A stretch of DNA of 64,000 nt from Microbispora triticiradicis (lineage in GTDB: Bacteria; Actinomycetota; Actinomycetes; Streptosporangiales; Streptosporangiaceae): assembly GCA_003260025.2 (NCBI GenBank), contig QFZU02000027.1, positions 1-64,000 of the forward strand. The letters are read 5' to 3'. This document shows, piece by piece, positions 43,803 through 54,152 of this stretch. The notes below the pieces were generated by a model. That model had not been told where the DNA came from, made no database searches, and saw nothing but the letters and a program-made list of their open reading frames with translations. How positions within the stretch are numbered: the stretch's first letter is position 1; each line of letters opens with the position of its first letter. Made by a program: the position numbers and the translations under genes.

Positions 43803-46800
43803 ATGCGGGTTACGCTCACCGTGGTCACCGAGCACGGCCGCCGGGACGTGCTGGTCGAGGGAGAAGGGACCGCCACGGTCGCCGCCCTCACCGGCGCGCT
43901 CACCGCCATGCTGGAGGGCGCGTCCGCCCGGCCCGCCAACGTCGTACGGCTGCCGCGCGCCCGCGCGCCGTACGACATGGACCGGGACCGGCCCGCCAGG
44001 CCCGCCGTCGGCCAGGAGACGAGGCTCTGGGTGGACGGCCGGCCGCTCGACCCCGACGCGGTCGTGTTCGGCCTGCTGCGCGACGGCGACCTGGTGGCCC
44101 TGGACGGTCACGCCGCGGCCGCCACGGTGACCGAGGAGCCCGGCGGCCCGGCGGAGTTGCGCGTGGTGGGCGGGCCAGGCGCGGGGGTGGTCCACCGGAT
44201 CGGGCTCGGCGCGCACACGGTCGGCGCCGATCCCGCCTGCGCGATCTCCGTGCCCGACCCCGGGATGCCGCCGGTCGCGCTGGTCGTCAGGCTCGCCCTC
44301 GGAACGGCCACCGTGGAGCCCGCCGGACCGGCGTCCGCCCCCGGCGGCGAACCGGTCGCGCGACTGGAGGGCGAACCGGTCACCGGGGCGGTCGAGTGGC
44401 CCGCGGGCGGCATGCTCTCCTGCGGCGGTTCCGTGCTGTCCCTGGGCCCCGTGCGGCCCCCGGACGCCCACCTCGACGCGCTGCAGGACGGCGGGCTCGC
44501 CTACAACCGGCCGCCGCGCCTGCAGCGGCCCGAGCGGCAGCGGCGGTTCACGGTCCCGGCCGAGCCGAAGCGGGGCGAGGGCATGCGGCTGCAGTTGCTG
44601 GCCGCGATGCTGCCGGCCGTCCTCGGGGTGGTCATGGCCCTCGTCACGCACACGTGGTACTACCTGCTGATCGCGTTCATGACGCCGCTCATCATGATCG
44701 GCCAGTGGGTGAGCGACCGCAGGCACGGCAGGAAGAAGCACCGCCAGGCGATCAAGACGTACCGCGAGCGGATGGCCGCCTTCGAGGCGGAGGTGGCCCG
44801 CGCGGTGCGGCAGGACGAGGAGGCCCGCCGCCAGGGCGCTCCCGACCCCGCCGAGGTGCTGCTCACCGCGACCGGGCCGCGCCGCCGCCTCTGGGAGCGC
44901 CGCGTGCACGACCAGGACGCGCTGCGGCTGCGGATAGGGCTGGCCGACCTGCCCGCCGACCTGGAGTTCGAGCCGGAGACCGGCACTCCCCCCGACGCGG
45001 CCCGGCGGGAGCCGCCCGTCTGCCACGACGTGCCGGTCGCGCTCGTCATGCGCCGCCTCGGCGTCGCGGGCCTGACCGGGCCGCGGGAGGTGGCCCTCGG
45101 CTGCGCCCGGTGGCTCGTCGGCCAGGCCGCAGCCCTGCACAGCCCCCGCGACCTGGCCGTCGTGGTGCTGTCGGCCAACGCCGACGGCGCCGAGCAGTGG
45201 AGCTGGGTCCGCTGGCTGCCGCACTGCGCCCCGGACGCCGCCCGCGGGGGCGCCCTGTCGTCCGACTGCGCCGCGCTCGTCGGCGCCGACCCCGAGGCCG
45301 CCGCGCGCCGCGTCGCCGAACTCACCGCCCTGGTCGCCGAACGCCTCGACAGCGAGAACGGCTCCGGCCCCTACCCGGGGGCGCCACGCGGCGCCCGCCT
45401 GTCGGGCGGCCCGGCCGGCTGGGACGACCTGGGGCGCGGAGGCGGGAACCGGTCGGCCGAGCCGGCCTTCACGACCTACGACGAGCGGCCGTTCGACGTG
45501 CTCGTCGTGCTCGACGGCGCGCAGGTGCTGCGTGGCCTGCCCGGTATGCCGCAGGTGCTGCGGCAGGGGCCCCGGGCGGGTGTCTACACGATCGCGATCG
45601 ACGACGACGAGCGGCTGCTCCCCGAGGAGTGCGCGACGGTCGTGTCCTGCGACCCCGCCGGTGGCGTACGGCTCCACGGCGGCGGCCTCGACCCGATCAC
45701 GGGCATCCGCGCCGACCGGGTCTCGCCGTCCTGGGCCGAGCGCCTGGCCCGCGCGCTCGCCCCGCTGCGCGACGTGAGCCGCGAGGACCCCTCGGCCGCC
45801 CTGCCCGACGCGGTCCGCCTGCTCGACCTGCTGGACGTCTCACCCGATCCCGCCGCCCTCGCGGAGCGGCAGGGCCGTACGACCCGGGCCCTTATCGGCG
45901 TGGGGCCGGAGGGGCCGTTCGAGGTCGACCTGAGCAGGGACGGCCCGCACGCCCTGGTCGCGGGCACGACCGGCGCGGGCAAGTCGGAGCTGCTGCAGAC
46001 CCTGATCTGCTCGCTCGCCGTGGTCAACCGGCCCGACGAGATGACGTTCGTGCTGATCGACTACAAGGGCGGCGCCGCCTTCAAGGAGTGCGTACGGCTC
46101 CCGCACACGGTCGGCATGGTGAGCGACCTCGACGGCCACCTGACCCAGCGGGCCCTGTCGTCGCTGGCCGCCGAGATCCGGCGCAGGGAGCGCCTGCTGC
46201 TCGACGCGGGGGCCAAGGACATCGAGGACTACCAGCGGTCGCGCGGGGCCACCTGGGTCCTCGGCAGCGGCGGCGTCCGGCGGACGCGCGGCGGCGGGAT
46301 CTTCGCCGCGCCGGTGCCGGAGAGCGCCGGCAGCAAGAGGGACCTGCCGCCGCTGCCCCGGCTCGTCCTGATCATCGACGAGTTCGCCGCGCTGGTGGCG
46401 GAGCTGCCCGACTTCGTGGACGGCCTGGTCGACATCGCCCGCCGGGGCCGATCCCTCGGCATCCACCTGATCCTCGCCACCCAGCGGCCGGGCGGCGTGG
46501 TCACCGCCGACATCCAGGCCAACACCTCGCTCAGGATCGCGCTGCGGGTGACCGACGCCCGTGAGTCCGGGGACGTCATCGACGTGCCGGACGCCGCGCA
46601 CATCTCGCGGGCGACGCCGGGCCGCTGCTACGTGCGGGCGGGCTCGGCCACGCCGGTCGCCGTGCAGACGGCCAGGATCGGCGGGCGGACCCCCCATGCC
46701 CGGGTCCGCGGCAACGGCGCGGCCGACGGCGGCGCCGAGGACGTGCGGGTGCTCGACCTGCCCTGGCCCGCGCTCGGCCATCCCCTGCCCGCCCCGCCCG

Positions 46801-48743
46801 CCCAGGCGGGGAGCGGCACCGACCTGGCCCTGCTCGTGGACGCGCTGCTGGAGGCCGGGAACGGGCTGCCCCGCCAGCCCAGTCCCTGGCTGCCGCCTCT
46901 TCCGGACCGGGTCGTCCTCGACGTCGAGGCCGCGGCCGCCGGACGGTCGGGGTCGTCCGTGAGGTCGTCCTTGAGGTACGAGGGGGGCGCCGGGGAGACC
47001 GGCTCCGGGAGCGACCCGCTCGACGGCGGGGCGCTCGCTGCGGCGCCGCCGTACCGGCCGGGGATCGAGGAGGTGCCGCCGCTGCCGTTCGGCGTGACGG
47101 ACCTGCCCTGGCGGCAGGGCCGGCGGGCGCTCGCGCTCGACCCGCGCCACGGCGGCCACCTGCTCATCGCGGGCGGCGCGCGCAGCGGCAGGTCCAGCGC
47201 GCTGCGGACGATCGCGGGGTCGATCGCGGCCGGCGCCTCCCCCGAGGACGTGCACGTCCACGCCGTCGACTGCGGGTCGGGCGCGCTGCTGCCGCTCGTC
47301 GCGCTGCCGCACTGCGGCGCCGTGGTCACGCGCGACCAGATGGACCGGGTGGAGCGCCTGCTGACCCGGCTGCGCGCGGAGGTCGGGCGCCGTCAGCACC
47401 TGCTGGCCGAGGCGGGGTACGCCTCGCTCGCCGAGGCGCGGGCCGCCGCCAGGTCCCGGACCGACACCAGGCCGCTGACGGCCCGGGACCGTTCGGGCGT
47501 GGGGGCGCTGCCCTGGATGGTGCTGCTGCTGGACCGCTGGGAGGGGTACGTCGCGGCGTTCGAGAACTACGACTACGGGCGGCTGGTCGACGCGTTGCTG
47601 CAACTGCTGCGGGAGGGACCGGCCGTGGGGCTGCGCGCCGTGGTCACCGCCGACCGGTCGGGCCTGATCGGGCAGATCTCCACCGTCTTCGACGACCGGC
47701 TGGTGCTCCGGCTCGCCGATCCCGCCGACTACGGGCTCGCCGGGCTGCCCGTACGCAACCTGCCGACCTCCATGCCGCCGGGCCGGGCCCTGTCGGTCGG
47801 CGACCACGGCCTGGTGGAGAGCCAGATCGCGCTACTGGGCGACGACCCCTCCGGCCCCGCGCAGGTGGCGGTCCTGCAGGATCTCGCCCGTACGACCGCG
47901 GCCAGGTTCGGGGGCACGACCGGAGGCACGACGAGCGGCGTGACCGGCGGCGGGACGGACGACGGGGAGGCGGGCCGCGCCTGGGTCTGGCCGTCGGAGC
48001 CCCCGCTGCGGGTGGACGCCCTGCCGATGCGGATGACGGCGGAGCAGGCGATGGACCTCGCTCCGGCGTTCGAGCCGCCGTCGGCGCTGTGGGCGCTGCT
48101 CGGCGCGGGAGGCGACGCGCTCACGCCGCTGGGCGTGGACCTGCAGGGCCAGGGCCCGGCGGCGGTGATCGCCGGACCGCCCCGCTCGGGCAGGTCGTCC
48201 ACGCTGGTCACGGCGGCACGCTCACTGCTTGCCCGGGGCACGCCGGTGCTCGTCGTGACCCCGCGCCGCAGCCCGCTGCGCGACCTCGCCGGGGCGTCCG
48301 GAGTGCTCGCCGTGCTGGACGGCAACGCCAGAAGCGTGACCGGGGGCGGCGCCGACGAGTTCGGCGGCCTGCCCGGCGCGCTCGATCCGCTGGCCCTGGT
48401 CGCCGGGCACGAGCGTTACGTGGTGGTCGTGGACGACGCGGAACTGATCTCGCCCGACTCGCCGCTCGGGCTGGCCCTGGACGAGATCCTGCGCACGGGC
48501 CGGGACGGCGAGCACGGCCTGCTCGTCGCGGGGGCCACCGGCGACCTGGCGACGGCCTACCGGGGCTTCGCGGCCGAGGCGCGCAAGGGCAGGACCGGGC
48601 TGCTGCTCAACGTGCAGAGCCCGGCCGACGGGGACCTGTTCACCGTGCGGCTGCCGCGTGGCGCCGTGGGCGGGCCTCCCGGGCGGGGCCTGCTGGTCAT
48701 CTCGGGCACCGCGACCCCTATCCAGTGCGCCGTCCCCCAGTGA
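43803..48743 (+). CDS. Type VII secretion ATPase, EccC/EssC-like (three FtsK domains)
   Basis: 1646 residues from the ATG at 43803, which has GGGAG upstream; an in-frame ATG at 43749 lacks one. N-terminal ubiquitin-like/FHA-like region (about 1-230), two membrane helices (about 262-302), then three ATPase domains. P-loop 1 is canonical GTTGAGKS (721-728); P-loops 2 (GGARSGRSS, 1124-1132) and 3 (GPPRSGRSS, 1458-1466) have Arg for Lys, as in EssC where only the first is fully active. It drives export of WXG100 proteins. An esx-like target gene converges on it. No EccB/D/E or YukD genes are adjacent. Confidence 0.9.
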   Translation: MRVTLTVVTEHGRRDVLVEGEGTATVAALTGALTAMLEGASARPANVVRLPRARAPYDMDRDRPARPAVGQETRLWVDGRPLDPDAVVFGLLRDGDLVALDGHAAAATVTEEPGGPAELRVVGGPGAGVVHRIGLGAHTVGADPACAISVPDPGMPPVALVVRLALGTATVEPAGPASAPGGEPVARLEGEPVTGAVEWPAGGMLSCGGSVLSLGPVRPPDAHLDALQDGGLAYNRPPRLQRPERQRRFTVPAEPKRGEGMRLQLLAAMLPAVLGVVMALVTHTWYYLLIAFMTPLIMIGQWVSDRRHGRKKHRQAIKTYRERMAAFEAEVARAVRQDEEARRQGAPDPAEVLLTATGPRRRLWERRVHDQDALRLRIGLADLPADLEFEPETGTPPDAARREPPVCHDVPVALVMRRLGVAGLTGPREVALGCARWLVGQAAALHSPRDLAVVVLSANADGAEQWSWVRWLPHCAPDAARGGALSSDCAALVGADPEAAARRVAELTALVAERLDSENGSGPYPGAPRGARLSGGPAGWDDLGRGGGNRSAEPAFTTYDERPFDVLVVLDGAQVLRGLPGMPQVLRQGPRAGVYTIAIDDDERLLPEECATVVSCDPAGGVRLHGGGLDPITGIRADRVSPSWAERLARALAPLRDVSREDPSAALPDAVRLLDLLDVSPDPAALAERQGRTTRALIGVGPEGPFEVDLSRDGPHALVAGTTGAGKSELLQTLICSLAVVNRPDEMTFVLIDYKGGAAFKECVRLPHTVGMVSDLDGHLTQRALSSLAAEIRRRERLLLDAGAKDIEDYQRSRGATWVLGSGGVRRTRGGGIFAAPVPESAGSKRDLPPLPRLVLIIDEFAALVAELPDFVDGLVDIARRGRSLGIHLILATQRPGGVVTADIQANTSLRIALRVTDARESGDVIDVPDAAHISRATPGRCYVRAGSATPVAVQTARIGGRTPHARVRGNGAADGGAEDVRVLDLPWPALGHPLPAPPAQAGSGTDLALLVDALLEAGNGLPRQPSPWLPPLPDRVVLDVEAAAAGRSGSSVRSSLRYEGGAGETGSGSDPLDGGALAAAPPYRPGIEEVPPLPFGVTDLPWRQGRRALALDPRHGGHLLIAGGARSGRSSALRTIAGSIAAGASPEDVHVHAVDCGSGALLPLVALPHCGAVVTRDQMDRVERLLTRLRAEVGRRQHLLAEAGYASLAEARAAARSRTDTRPLTARDRSGVGALPWMVLLLDRWEGYVAAFENYDYGRLVDALLQLLREGPAVGLRAVVTADRSGLIGQISTVFDDRLVLRLADPADYGLAGLPVRNLPTSMPPGRALSVGDHGLVESQIALLGDDPSGPAQVAVLQDLARTTAARFGGTTGGTTSGVTGGGTDDGEAGRAWVWPSEPPLRVDALPMRMTAEQAMDLAPAFEPPSALWALLGAGGDALTPLGVDLQGQGPAAVIAGPPRSGRSSTLVTAARSLLARGTPVLVVTPRRSPLRDLAGASGVLAVLDGNARSVTGGGADEFGGLPGALDPLALVAGHERYVVVVDDAELISPDSPLGLALDEILRTGRDGEHGLLVAGATGDLATAYRGFAAEARKGRTGLLLNVQSPADGDLFTVRLPRGAVGGPPGRGLLVISGTATPIQCAVPQ

Positions 48744-48778
48744 CCCCGTGCCGTGCGTGACCCTGCGCCGGATCCTGT

Positions 48779-48898
48779 GCCGGACGCCGCGTGGGCGGCG
48801 TCCGGCGGTGTGACGAGGACGGCATTTCGGGTGTTTTCTGGCCTGAAGCCGTCCTTTTTCGCGAATCGCCGGGCGCCTCGTCAGCCGAGGCGCCCGGC
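48779..48898. terminator. Three-hairpin termination zone between EccC and WXG100 genes
   Basis: Hairpin 1: 48779-48790 / 48795-48806, 12 bp perfect. Hairpin 2: AGGACGGC (48816-48823) / GCCGTCCT (48848-48855) followed by TTTTT, a classical terminator for the plus-strand EccC gene. Hairpin 3: 48868-48880 / 48886-48898, 13 bp perfect, next to the WXG100 stop. Confidence 0.8.
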
Positions 48899-48918
48899 GA
48901 GAGATCGTGCGGATTTCG

Positions 48919-49191
48919 TCAGCGGGTGGCGGACTCGATGTTGCCGCGGTAGGTGGTGATGACCCGGGAGGCCTCGTTGAGCTCTTCCGCCATTCGCTGG
49001 AACGCCGTGCGGTAGCTCTGCCAGGCGTCGTGGAAGCGCTGCGCGCCGGGGCCGGTCCAGGCGGTGCCGACCTTGGCCGCCTCGCGGTCGAGGGCGGCCA
49101 TCGTGGTGCGAACCTGGTCCGCCTGCTGGCTGAACTGCGCGGCCATGCCCTGCATCTCCGCGGGGTCGCCGCCGAGCAAGCTGTTACTCAT
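48919..49191 (-). CDS. WXG100-family type VII secretion target
   Basis: 90 residues, helix-turn-helix hairpin with the WXG turn (AWTGPGAQ, Trp about 45). Near the C-terminus the motif [10 protein letters not shown] is a variant of the usual secretion tail (Y, then D/E); Tyr is about residue 81. The ATG has GGAGGAG 8 nt upstream. It converges on the EccC/EssC-like gene and is the obvious substrate. Confidence 0.9.
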   Translation of the reverse strand: MSNSLLGGDPAEMQGMAAQFSQQADQVRTTMAALDREAAKVGTAWTGPGAQRFHDAWQSYRTAFQRMAEELNEASRVITTYRGNIESATR

Positions 49192-49513
49192 TCAGTCACT
49201 CCTCCATCGACAAAGGGGCCGCCCTCACCGTAAAACGCATGTCAATCCTGTGAAGACCTTATGCCGAGCGGCTATATCGGAAGGCCAGGAGAATGTGGCT
49301 TTTCTGGTAGTTATTCCTCTTGGGCCGGGCCTTGCCAGGAGGTCTGCCGGGAGCCTGAGCGGCCGCGCGCCCTCCGGAGGGGGGCGACTCCGGCGCCCCC
49401 TGAAAATCCCTGCCCGGCGTAGGTCAGGGGTGCCCCTGGGGCCCCCAGCGACGAGGCGGCACCTCTACACTCCCAGGCAGGGTTCGCGAGCGCTGAAGGG
49501 AAGGGACATCCCG
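49192..49513. other. Divergent intergenic region between WXG100 and carboxylase alpha genes
   Basis: 322 bp. The first ~100 bp next to the WXG100 gene are AT-richer and contain, on the minus strand, TTGACA (about 49251), a possible -35. Near the carboxylase gene, TACACT (49466-49471) could be a -10 giving a ~37-nt leader that holds AGGGA. No gene or RNA is seen. Confidence 0.45.
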
Positions 49514-51277
49514 GTGCAAAAGGTCCTGATCGCCAATCGTGGCGAAATCGCCGTACGGATCGCCCGGGCCTGCCGGGACGCCGGCCTGGCCAGCGTGGCC
49601 GTGTACGCCGACCAGGATCTGGACGCGTTGCACGTGCGGGTGGCCGACGAGGCGCACGCGCTCGGCGGGCAGAGCCCCGCGGAGACGTACCTCGACATCG
49701 CCAAGATCCTGGCGGTGGCGGCGAAGACCGGCGCGGACGCCGTCCATCCCGGCTACGGCTTCCTCGCCGAGAACGCGGCCTTCGCCCAGGCCGTGCTCGA
49801 CGCCGGTCTGATCTGGATCGGCCCGCCGCCCTCGGCAATCGACGCGCTCGGCGACAAGGTCCAGGCCCGGCACATCGCGCAGCGCGTCGGCGCCCCGCTC
49901 GTGGCGGGCACCCCCGACCCGGTGTCCGGTGTGGACGAGGTGGTCGAGTTCGCCGGGCGGCACGGCCTGCCGATCGCCATCAAGGCCGCCTTCGGCGGCG
50001 GCGGCCGCGGGCTCAAGGTCGCCCGGACGATGGAGGAGATCCCCGACCTCTACGAGTCGGCCGTACGTGAGGCGGTGACCGCCTTCGGGCGCGGCGAGTG
50101 CTTCGTCGAGCGCTACCTCGACCGGCCGCGCCACGTCGAGACCCAGTGCCTGGCCGACCGGCACGGCAACGTGGTCGTCGTCAGCACCCGCGACTGCTCG
50201 CTCCAGCGCCGTCACCAGAAGCTCGTGGAGGAGGCCCCGGCGCCGTTCCTCACCGACGAGCAGCTCGACCTCCTCTACTCGTCGTCGAAGGCCATCCTGC
50301 GCGAGGCGGGGTACGTCGGCGCCGGCACCTGCGAGTTCCTCGTCGGCCAGGACGGCACGATCTCCTTCCTGGAGGTCAACACCCGGCTCCAGGTCGAGCA
50401 CCCGGTGACCGAGGAGGTCTCCGGCATCGACCTCGTCCGCGAGATGTTCCGCATCGCCGACGGCGAGCCGCTGGGGTACGACGACCCGGTGCTGCGCGGC
50501 CACTCGATCGAGTTCCGGATCAACGCGGAGGACGCGGGCCGCAACTTCCTGCCCGCGCCGGGCACGCTGACCTCGATGCGCGTCCCGTCCGGGCCGGGCG
50601 TACGCCTGGACGGCGGCTACGAGACCGGGATGAGCGTCCCGCAGGCGTTCGACTCGCTCGTGGCCAAGCTGATCGTGACCGGGGCCACCCGCCGGCAGGC
50701 CTTGGAGCGGGCGCGGCGGGCGCTGGCCGAGTACGAGATCGGCGGCATGCCGACCGTGCTGCCGTTCCACCGGGCCGTGGTGGAGGACCCCGCCTTCGTC
50801 GGCGAGCCCTTCTCCGTCCACACCCGGTGGATCGAGACCGAGTTCGTCAACGACATCCCGCCGTACGAGGCGACGGCGGAGGTCTCCGGCGAGCCGGCGG
50901 GACGCGAGCGGATCACGGTCGAGGTCGGCGGCAAGCGACTGGAGGTCGTGCTGCCCGCGGGGCTGGGTTCGTCCGGCCTCGGGGCGGACCGGCCCGAGCC
51001 CAGGAAGGCGGCGCCCAGGCGGTCCGGCGGGAGCGGCGCGAAGAAGGCCGCGGCGAGCGGCGACGCGCTCGTCAGCCCGATGCAGGGCACGATCGTGAAG
51101 GTCGTCGTCGCCGACGGGGACACCGTCGAGCCCGGCGACACGGTCATCGTCCTGGAGGCGATGAAGATGGAGCAGCCGCTGACCGCGCACAAGGGCGGCA
51201 CGGTCACCGGCCTGGCGGCCGCCGTCGGCCAGACGGTCACCGCCGGGACCGCGCTCTGCGAGATCAAGGACGCCTGA
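49514..51277 (+). CDS. Acyl-CoA carboxylase alpha subunit (biotin carboxylase + BCCP)
   Basis: 587 residues. N-terminal biotin carboxylase ([16 protein letters not shown] start; ATP-grasp glycine loop GGGGRGLK near 162-169; catalytic [15 protein letters not shown] near 290) and C-terminal BCCP domain with the biotinylated Lys in [10 protein letters not shown]. It carboxylates biotin for acetyl- or propionyl-CoA carboxylase; its partners are pccB and the epsilon subunit at 25-27 kb, and birA attaches the biotin. GTG 49514 was chosen from the conserved start; a longer frame upstream is not coding. A Lys/Ser/Gly linker separates the domains. Confidence 0.95.
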   Translation: MQKVLIANRGEIAVRIARACRDAGLASVAVYADQDLDALHVRVADEAHALGGQSPAETYLDIAKILAVAAKTGADAVHPGYGFLAENAAFAQAVLDAGLIWIGPPPSAIDALGDKVQARHIAQRVGAPLVAGTPDPVSGVDEVVEFAGRHGLPIAIKAAFGGGGRGLKVARTMEEIPDLYESAVREAVTAFGRGECFVERYLDRPRHVETQCLADRHGNVVVVSTRDCSLQRRHQKLVEEAPAPFLTDEQLDLLYSSSKAILREAGYVGAGTCEFLVGQDGTISFLEVNTRLQVEHPVTEEVSGIDLVREMFRIADGEPLGYDDPVLRGHSIEFRINAEDAGRNFLPAPGTLTSMRVPSGPGVRLDGGYETGMSVPQAFDSLVAKLIVTGATRRQALERARRALAEYEIGGMPTVLPFHRAVVEDPAFVGEPFSVHTRWIETEFVNDIPPYEATAEVSGEPAGRERITVEVGGKRLEVVLPAGLGSSGLGADRPEPRKAAPRRSGGSGAKKAAASGDALVSPMQGTIVKVVVADGDTVEPGDTVIVLEAMKMEQPLTAHKGGTVTGLAAAVGQTVTAGTALCEIKDA

Positions 51278-51420
51278 CCCGGCCTGCGATCACGGCGCGG
51301 AGCCGGGTGACGACCGCACGGTGACCGTGCGGTGTGGTGCGGCGATGGGGAACGATAGTTTCCTGTGGAGGAACCATCGCGCCCTGCCGTTCGTCCAGTA
51401 GGGCGAAGGAGGCTTAAGCC

Positions 51421-52830
51421 GTGACCATGAAATCACCGCTCGGACGGGCAGGGGCCGCCCTGGCGGCTCTGTTCGCCGGGCTCTTCATCTCGCTCGCGCT
51501 CGCTCCGGCCGCGAACGCGGCGGCTCCGCCGGACCCGGCCACGGTCGTGGCGTCATGGAAGAACAGCAGTAATCCGCTCTTCGTCCAGCCCGGGTCGCCG
51601 CTCTCGTCCGACCAGCAGAGCAAGATCCGCAAGGAGCTGGAGGACTCGAAGGCCAAGATCTACATGGTCGCGCTCCCGGACGGCACCGTGACCACGGCCC
51701 AGGTGAGCACGTACATCCCGCAGCTGATGACCGAGCTCGACAAGGCCGGTCGGTCGCGGGCGACCGTGGTCCTGCTGGACGGCATGAGCCTGTTCGCCGG
51801 CTCCAACGACCTGCCGAAGAACGCCGCGGGAGCGCTGGCGCGGCTGTCCACCAACGCCAACAGCGACGTGGTCAGCGGCATGCAGGACTTCGTCAACCGG
51901 GTGAACCTGGTGCACGAGGGTGATGTGAAGGGCGCCCGGGGCACTGGTTCCACCGTCGGTGGTGGAGGCGGCTCGGGCGTGCTCGTCGGCATCCTGGGCG
52001 TGGCCGTAGTGGGAGGTGCCGGTTTGTGGATCATCGGACGCCGCAACAAGCGCAAGCGTGAGGAGCGCGAGGCCGCCGAGCTGGCCGCCGTCAAGCAGAC
52101 GGTCGAGGAGGACGTCACCAAGTTCGGTGAGGAGATCACCGCACTCGACGTCGACGTCAAGATGCTCCCGCAGGCGGAGACGACGAGCGACTGGCAGCGT
52201 GCGCTCGACTCCTACGAGCGGGCCAAGACCGAGCTGGACGGGATCAAGCGGCCCGAGGACCTGCGTACGGTGACCTCGACGCTGGAGGACGGCCGTTACG
52301 CCCTGGCGTGCGTCAAGGCGCGGGTGAACAACCAGCCGCTGCCCGAGCGGCTCCCGCCGTGCTTCTTCAACCCCCAGCACGGCCCGTCGGTGCGCAACGT
52401 CCGCTGGGCGCCCCCCGGCGGCGCGGTGCGCGACGTCCCCGCCTGCGCGGCCGACGCCGAGGCGGTGGAGCGCGGCTTCGACCCGCAGATGCGCGAGGTC
52501 ATGGTGAACGGCCACCGCAGGCCCTACTGGGACGCCGGGCCCGCCTACCAGCCCTACGCGTACGGCTACTACGGCGGCTTCGGCGGCGACCTGCTGACCG
52601 GCATGCTCGTCGGCACCATGCTCGGCAACGCCTTCGGCGGCTGGGGCTACGGCGGCTACGGCGCCGGCTACGACTCCGGATACGCGGCGGGCGTCGAGTC
52701 CGGCGGCGGCAACGACTGGGGCGGCGGCGACTGGGGCGGCGGCGGTGGCGGCGACTTCGGTGGCGGCGGCGACTGGGGCGGCGGCAGCGACTTCGGCGGA
52801 GGAGACTTCGGCGGCGGCGGCGACTGGTAA
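51421..52830 (+). CDS. Signal-peptide membrane protein with TPM-like domain and Gly-rich tail
   Basis: 469 residues from the GTG at 51421 (AAGGAGG 8 nt upstream). Signal peptide to ANAAAPP (about 33); extracytoplasmic ~130-residue domain (IYMVALPDG, VVLLDGMSLFAGS) similar to TPM-domain proteins; helix (VLVGILGVAVVGGAGLWIIG, about 180-200); a charged helical cytoplasmic domain (EEDVTKFGEEITALDVDVKM, about 218-310); a Cys-containing part (PPCFFNPQHGPSVRNVRW); and a C-terminus of Gly-Asp-Trp/Phe repeats. The cytoplasmic domain is closely similar to that of the pentapeptide protein at 54.2 kb. Function unknown. Confidence 0.8.
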   Translation: MTMKSPLGRAGAALAALFAGLFISLALAPAANAAAPPDPATVVASWKNSSNPLFVQPGSPLSSDQQSKIRKELEDSKAKIYMVALPDGTVTTAQVSTYIPQLMTELDKAGRSRATVVLLDGMSLFAGSNDLPKNAAGALARLSTNANSDVVSGMQDFVNRVNLVHEGDVKGARGTGSTVGGGGGSGVLVGILGVAVVGGAGLWIIGRRNKRKREEREAAELAAVKQTVEEDVTKFGEEITALDVDVKMLPQAETTSDWQRALDSYERAKTELDGIKRPEDLRTVTSTLEDGRYALACVKARVNNQPLPERLPPCFFNPQHGPSVRNVRWAPPGGAVRDVPACAADAEAVERGFDPQMREVMVNGHRRPYWDAGPAYQPYAYGYYGGFGGDLLTGMLVGTMLGNAFGGWGYGGYGAGYDSGYAAGVESGGGNDWGGGDWGGGGGGDFGGGGDWGGGSDFGGGDFGGGGDW

Positions 52831-52860
52831 CGCCTGACGCGACATCGGACACGACCTCGG

Positions 52861-52891
52861 AAGGGGGCGGACCACGACGGTCCGCCCCCTT
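52861..52891. terminator. Bidirectional terminator hairpin
   Basis: Perfect 13-bp stem aagggggcggacc (52861-52873) / ggtccgccccctt (52879-52891), 5-nt loop, between convergent genes. Confidence 0.75.
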
Positions 52892-52930
52892 CGTCGTCGG
52901 AGACATCCACGGGAAGCGAGCCGTGACGGG

Positions 52931-53818
52931 TCAGGGATGCATGAGGAGCAACGGGTCGCAGGTGTCGGTCCCCGTCAGGTGGGGGTTGTTCGGGTCGATC
53001 AGGCCCTTCTCGCTGTTGACGATGTAGTAGCCCCCGGCGGGCCGGGGAATCACGATCAGCGTCTGGTACTGCATGAGCGGCTGGGCCTTGGCGGTCGTCC
53101 CGCCGTGGCCCAGAGAAGCGACCAGCATGGCCCTGAGCATGGCGAAGAGGTTGTCGTGGTTGAATCCCGGCCAGATGAGCACCCGGTAGGTGTGCGGGAT
53201 GATCCCGAGCTTCTCGCTGAGACCCCGTACCGACACGCGCGAGTCCGCCCAGTTCGCCACGGTCCAGGCGGCCAGGTTGTCCTGGGCGGCGAGGTCGTTC
53301 CAGGACTCCCGGCGTGCCCGTGCCATATGGATGTGCAACTGGTCGAAATTCCTGATCGCCTTCGAGTTGATCCCCAGCCCCACCGGGGTGGGAACCACGG
53401 TGGGAGTCTGGGTGGCGTAGTAGTCGGCGGCGCTCCAATAGTTCGGCGCGCTGCTGCCGCAGATCCAGGAACACTCGATACCGCTGATCCGCTCGGTGGG
53501 GACGAGAATGTAGTTGACGTATCCCTTCTTGCTCTTGGCACCGCCCATCACCACGTAGTCGGCGTGGTTCTGCAGGCAGGTGTTGTTGCTGTGGCACTTC
53601 TGACTGCGCTGCCAGAGGGAGTCCGAGTCGGAGGTCTTGCCGCACTCCTTGGGATCGGGCCCCTTCACCAGGCTCGGCGGAGGCACCGCCAGGGCGTGCC
53701 CGGCATCGGCGAGAAGGCCCGCACCCGCCAGCACGCCGGCGCCCGCCAGGCCGGAGAACTGGATGAACCGGCGCCGAGTCAGCTCGCTCGCCGCGTCGCC
53801 CGCCCGGTTTTCACACAT
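52931..53818 (-). CDS. Tat-exported CDP-diacylglycerol pyrophosphatase-like protein
   Basis: 295 residues. Twin-arginine signal TRRRFIQFSG (about 14-23) then a hydrophobic stretch to a cleavage near GHALA. The mature part follows the Cdh family (HIT superfamily): SLWQRSQKCH, then YILVPTERISGIE, SAPNYWSAA, GLGINSKAIRNFDQLHIHMARAR with the HxH pair, and a late YYIVNSEKGLIDP. E. coli Cdh cleaves CDP-diacylglycerol to phosphatidate and CMP. Tat export suggests the enzyme folds before crossing. Several Cys may form disulfides outside. It lies between two membrane proteins that share a cytoplasmic domain. Confidence 0.75.
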   Translation of the reverse strand: MCENRAGDAASELTRRRFIQFSGLAGAGVLAGAGLLADAGHALAVPPPSLVKGPDPKECGKTSDSDSLWQRSQKCHSNNTCLQNHADYVVMGGAKSKKGYVNYILVPTERISGIECSWICGSSAPNYWSAADYYATQTPTVVPTPVGLGINSKAIRNFDQLHIHMARARRESWNDLAAQDNLAAWTVANWADSRVSVRGLSEKLGIIPHTYRVLIWPGFNHDNLFAMLRAMLVASLGHGGTTAKAQPLMQYQTLIVIPRPAGGYYIVNSEKGLIDPNNPHLTGTDTCDPLLLMHP

Positions 53819-54152
53819 TTCTACCCCCGATGACCCGCACCTTCACTCGGCCGGGTTGATCCCCGCCGGGCCGGCCGGTAAAAGCCCCTGGAACAGCCTT
53901 GGATTTCCACGGGAGACATCGGGAAACTGCGGCGCGGCCGAGCGTGCGCTCATTAGGAATGAACCGTCACGAAATACCATGCGATATAGGGCGAAAACGA
54001 CAGAAGCGAATAGTGCGGCAATTTCCGTGGTACGAGCCCGCGTCCCGCCCGAGTCGAAGCGGCCGTGGTCGCCCATGAGACACCGTCAGCGACTTGCAAG
54101 CGGACGTAAAGAGCGCGTGGGAGACTCGGGGCGTTCCCCCAGGAGGCCCCCC
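53819..54152. other. Divergent control region between the Tat protein and the pentapeptide protein
   Basis: 334 bp with an AT-richer core around 53950-54030. It must hold promoters for both directions. On the plus strand a GATATAGG stretch (about 53982) may be a -10. Longer in-frame starts for the pentapeptide gene lie here but lack ribosome sites. No RNA gene is seen. Confidence 0.4.
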
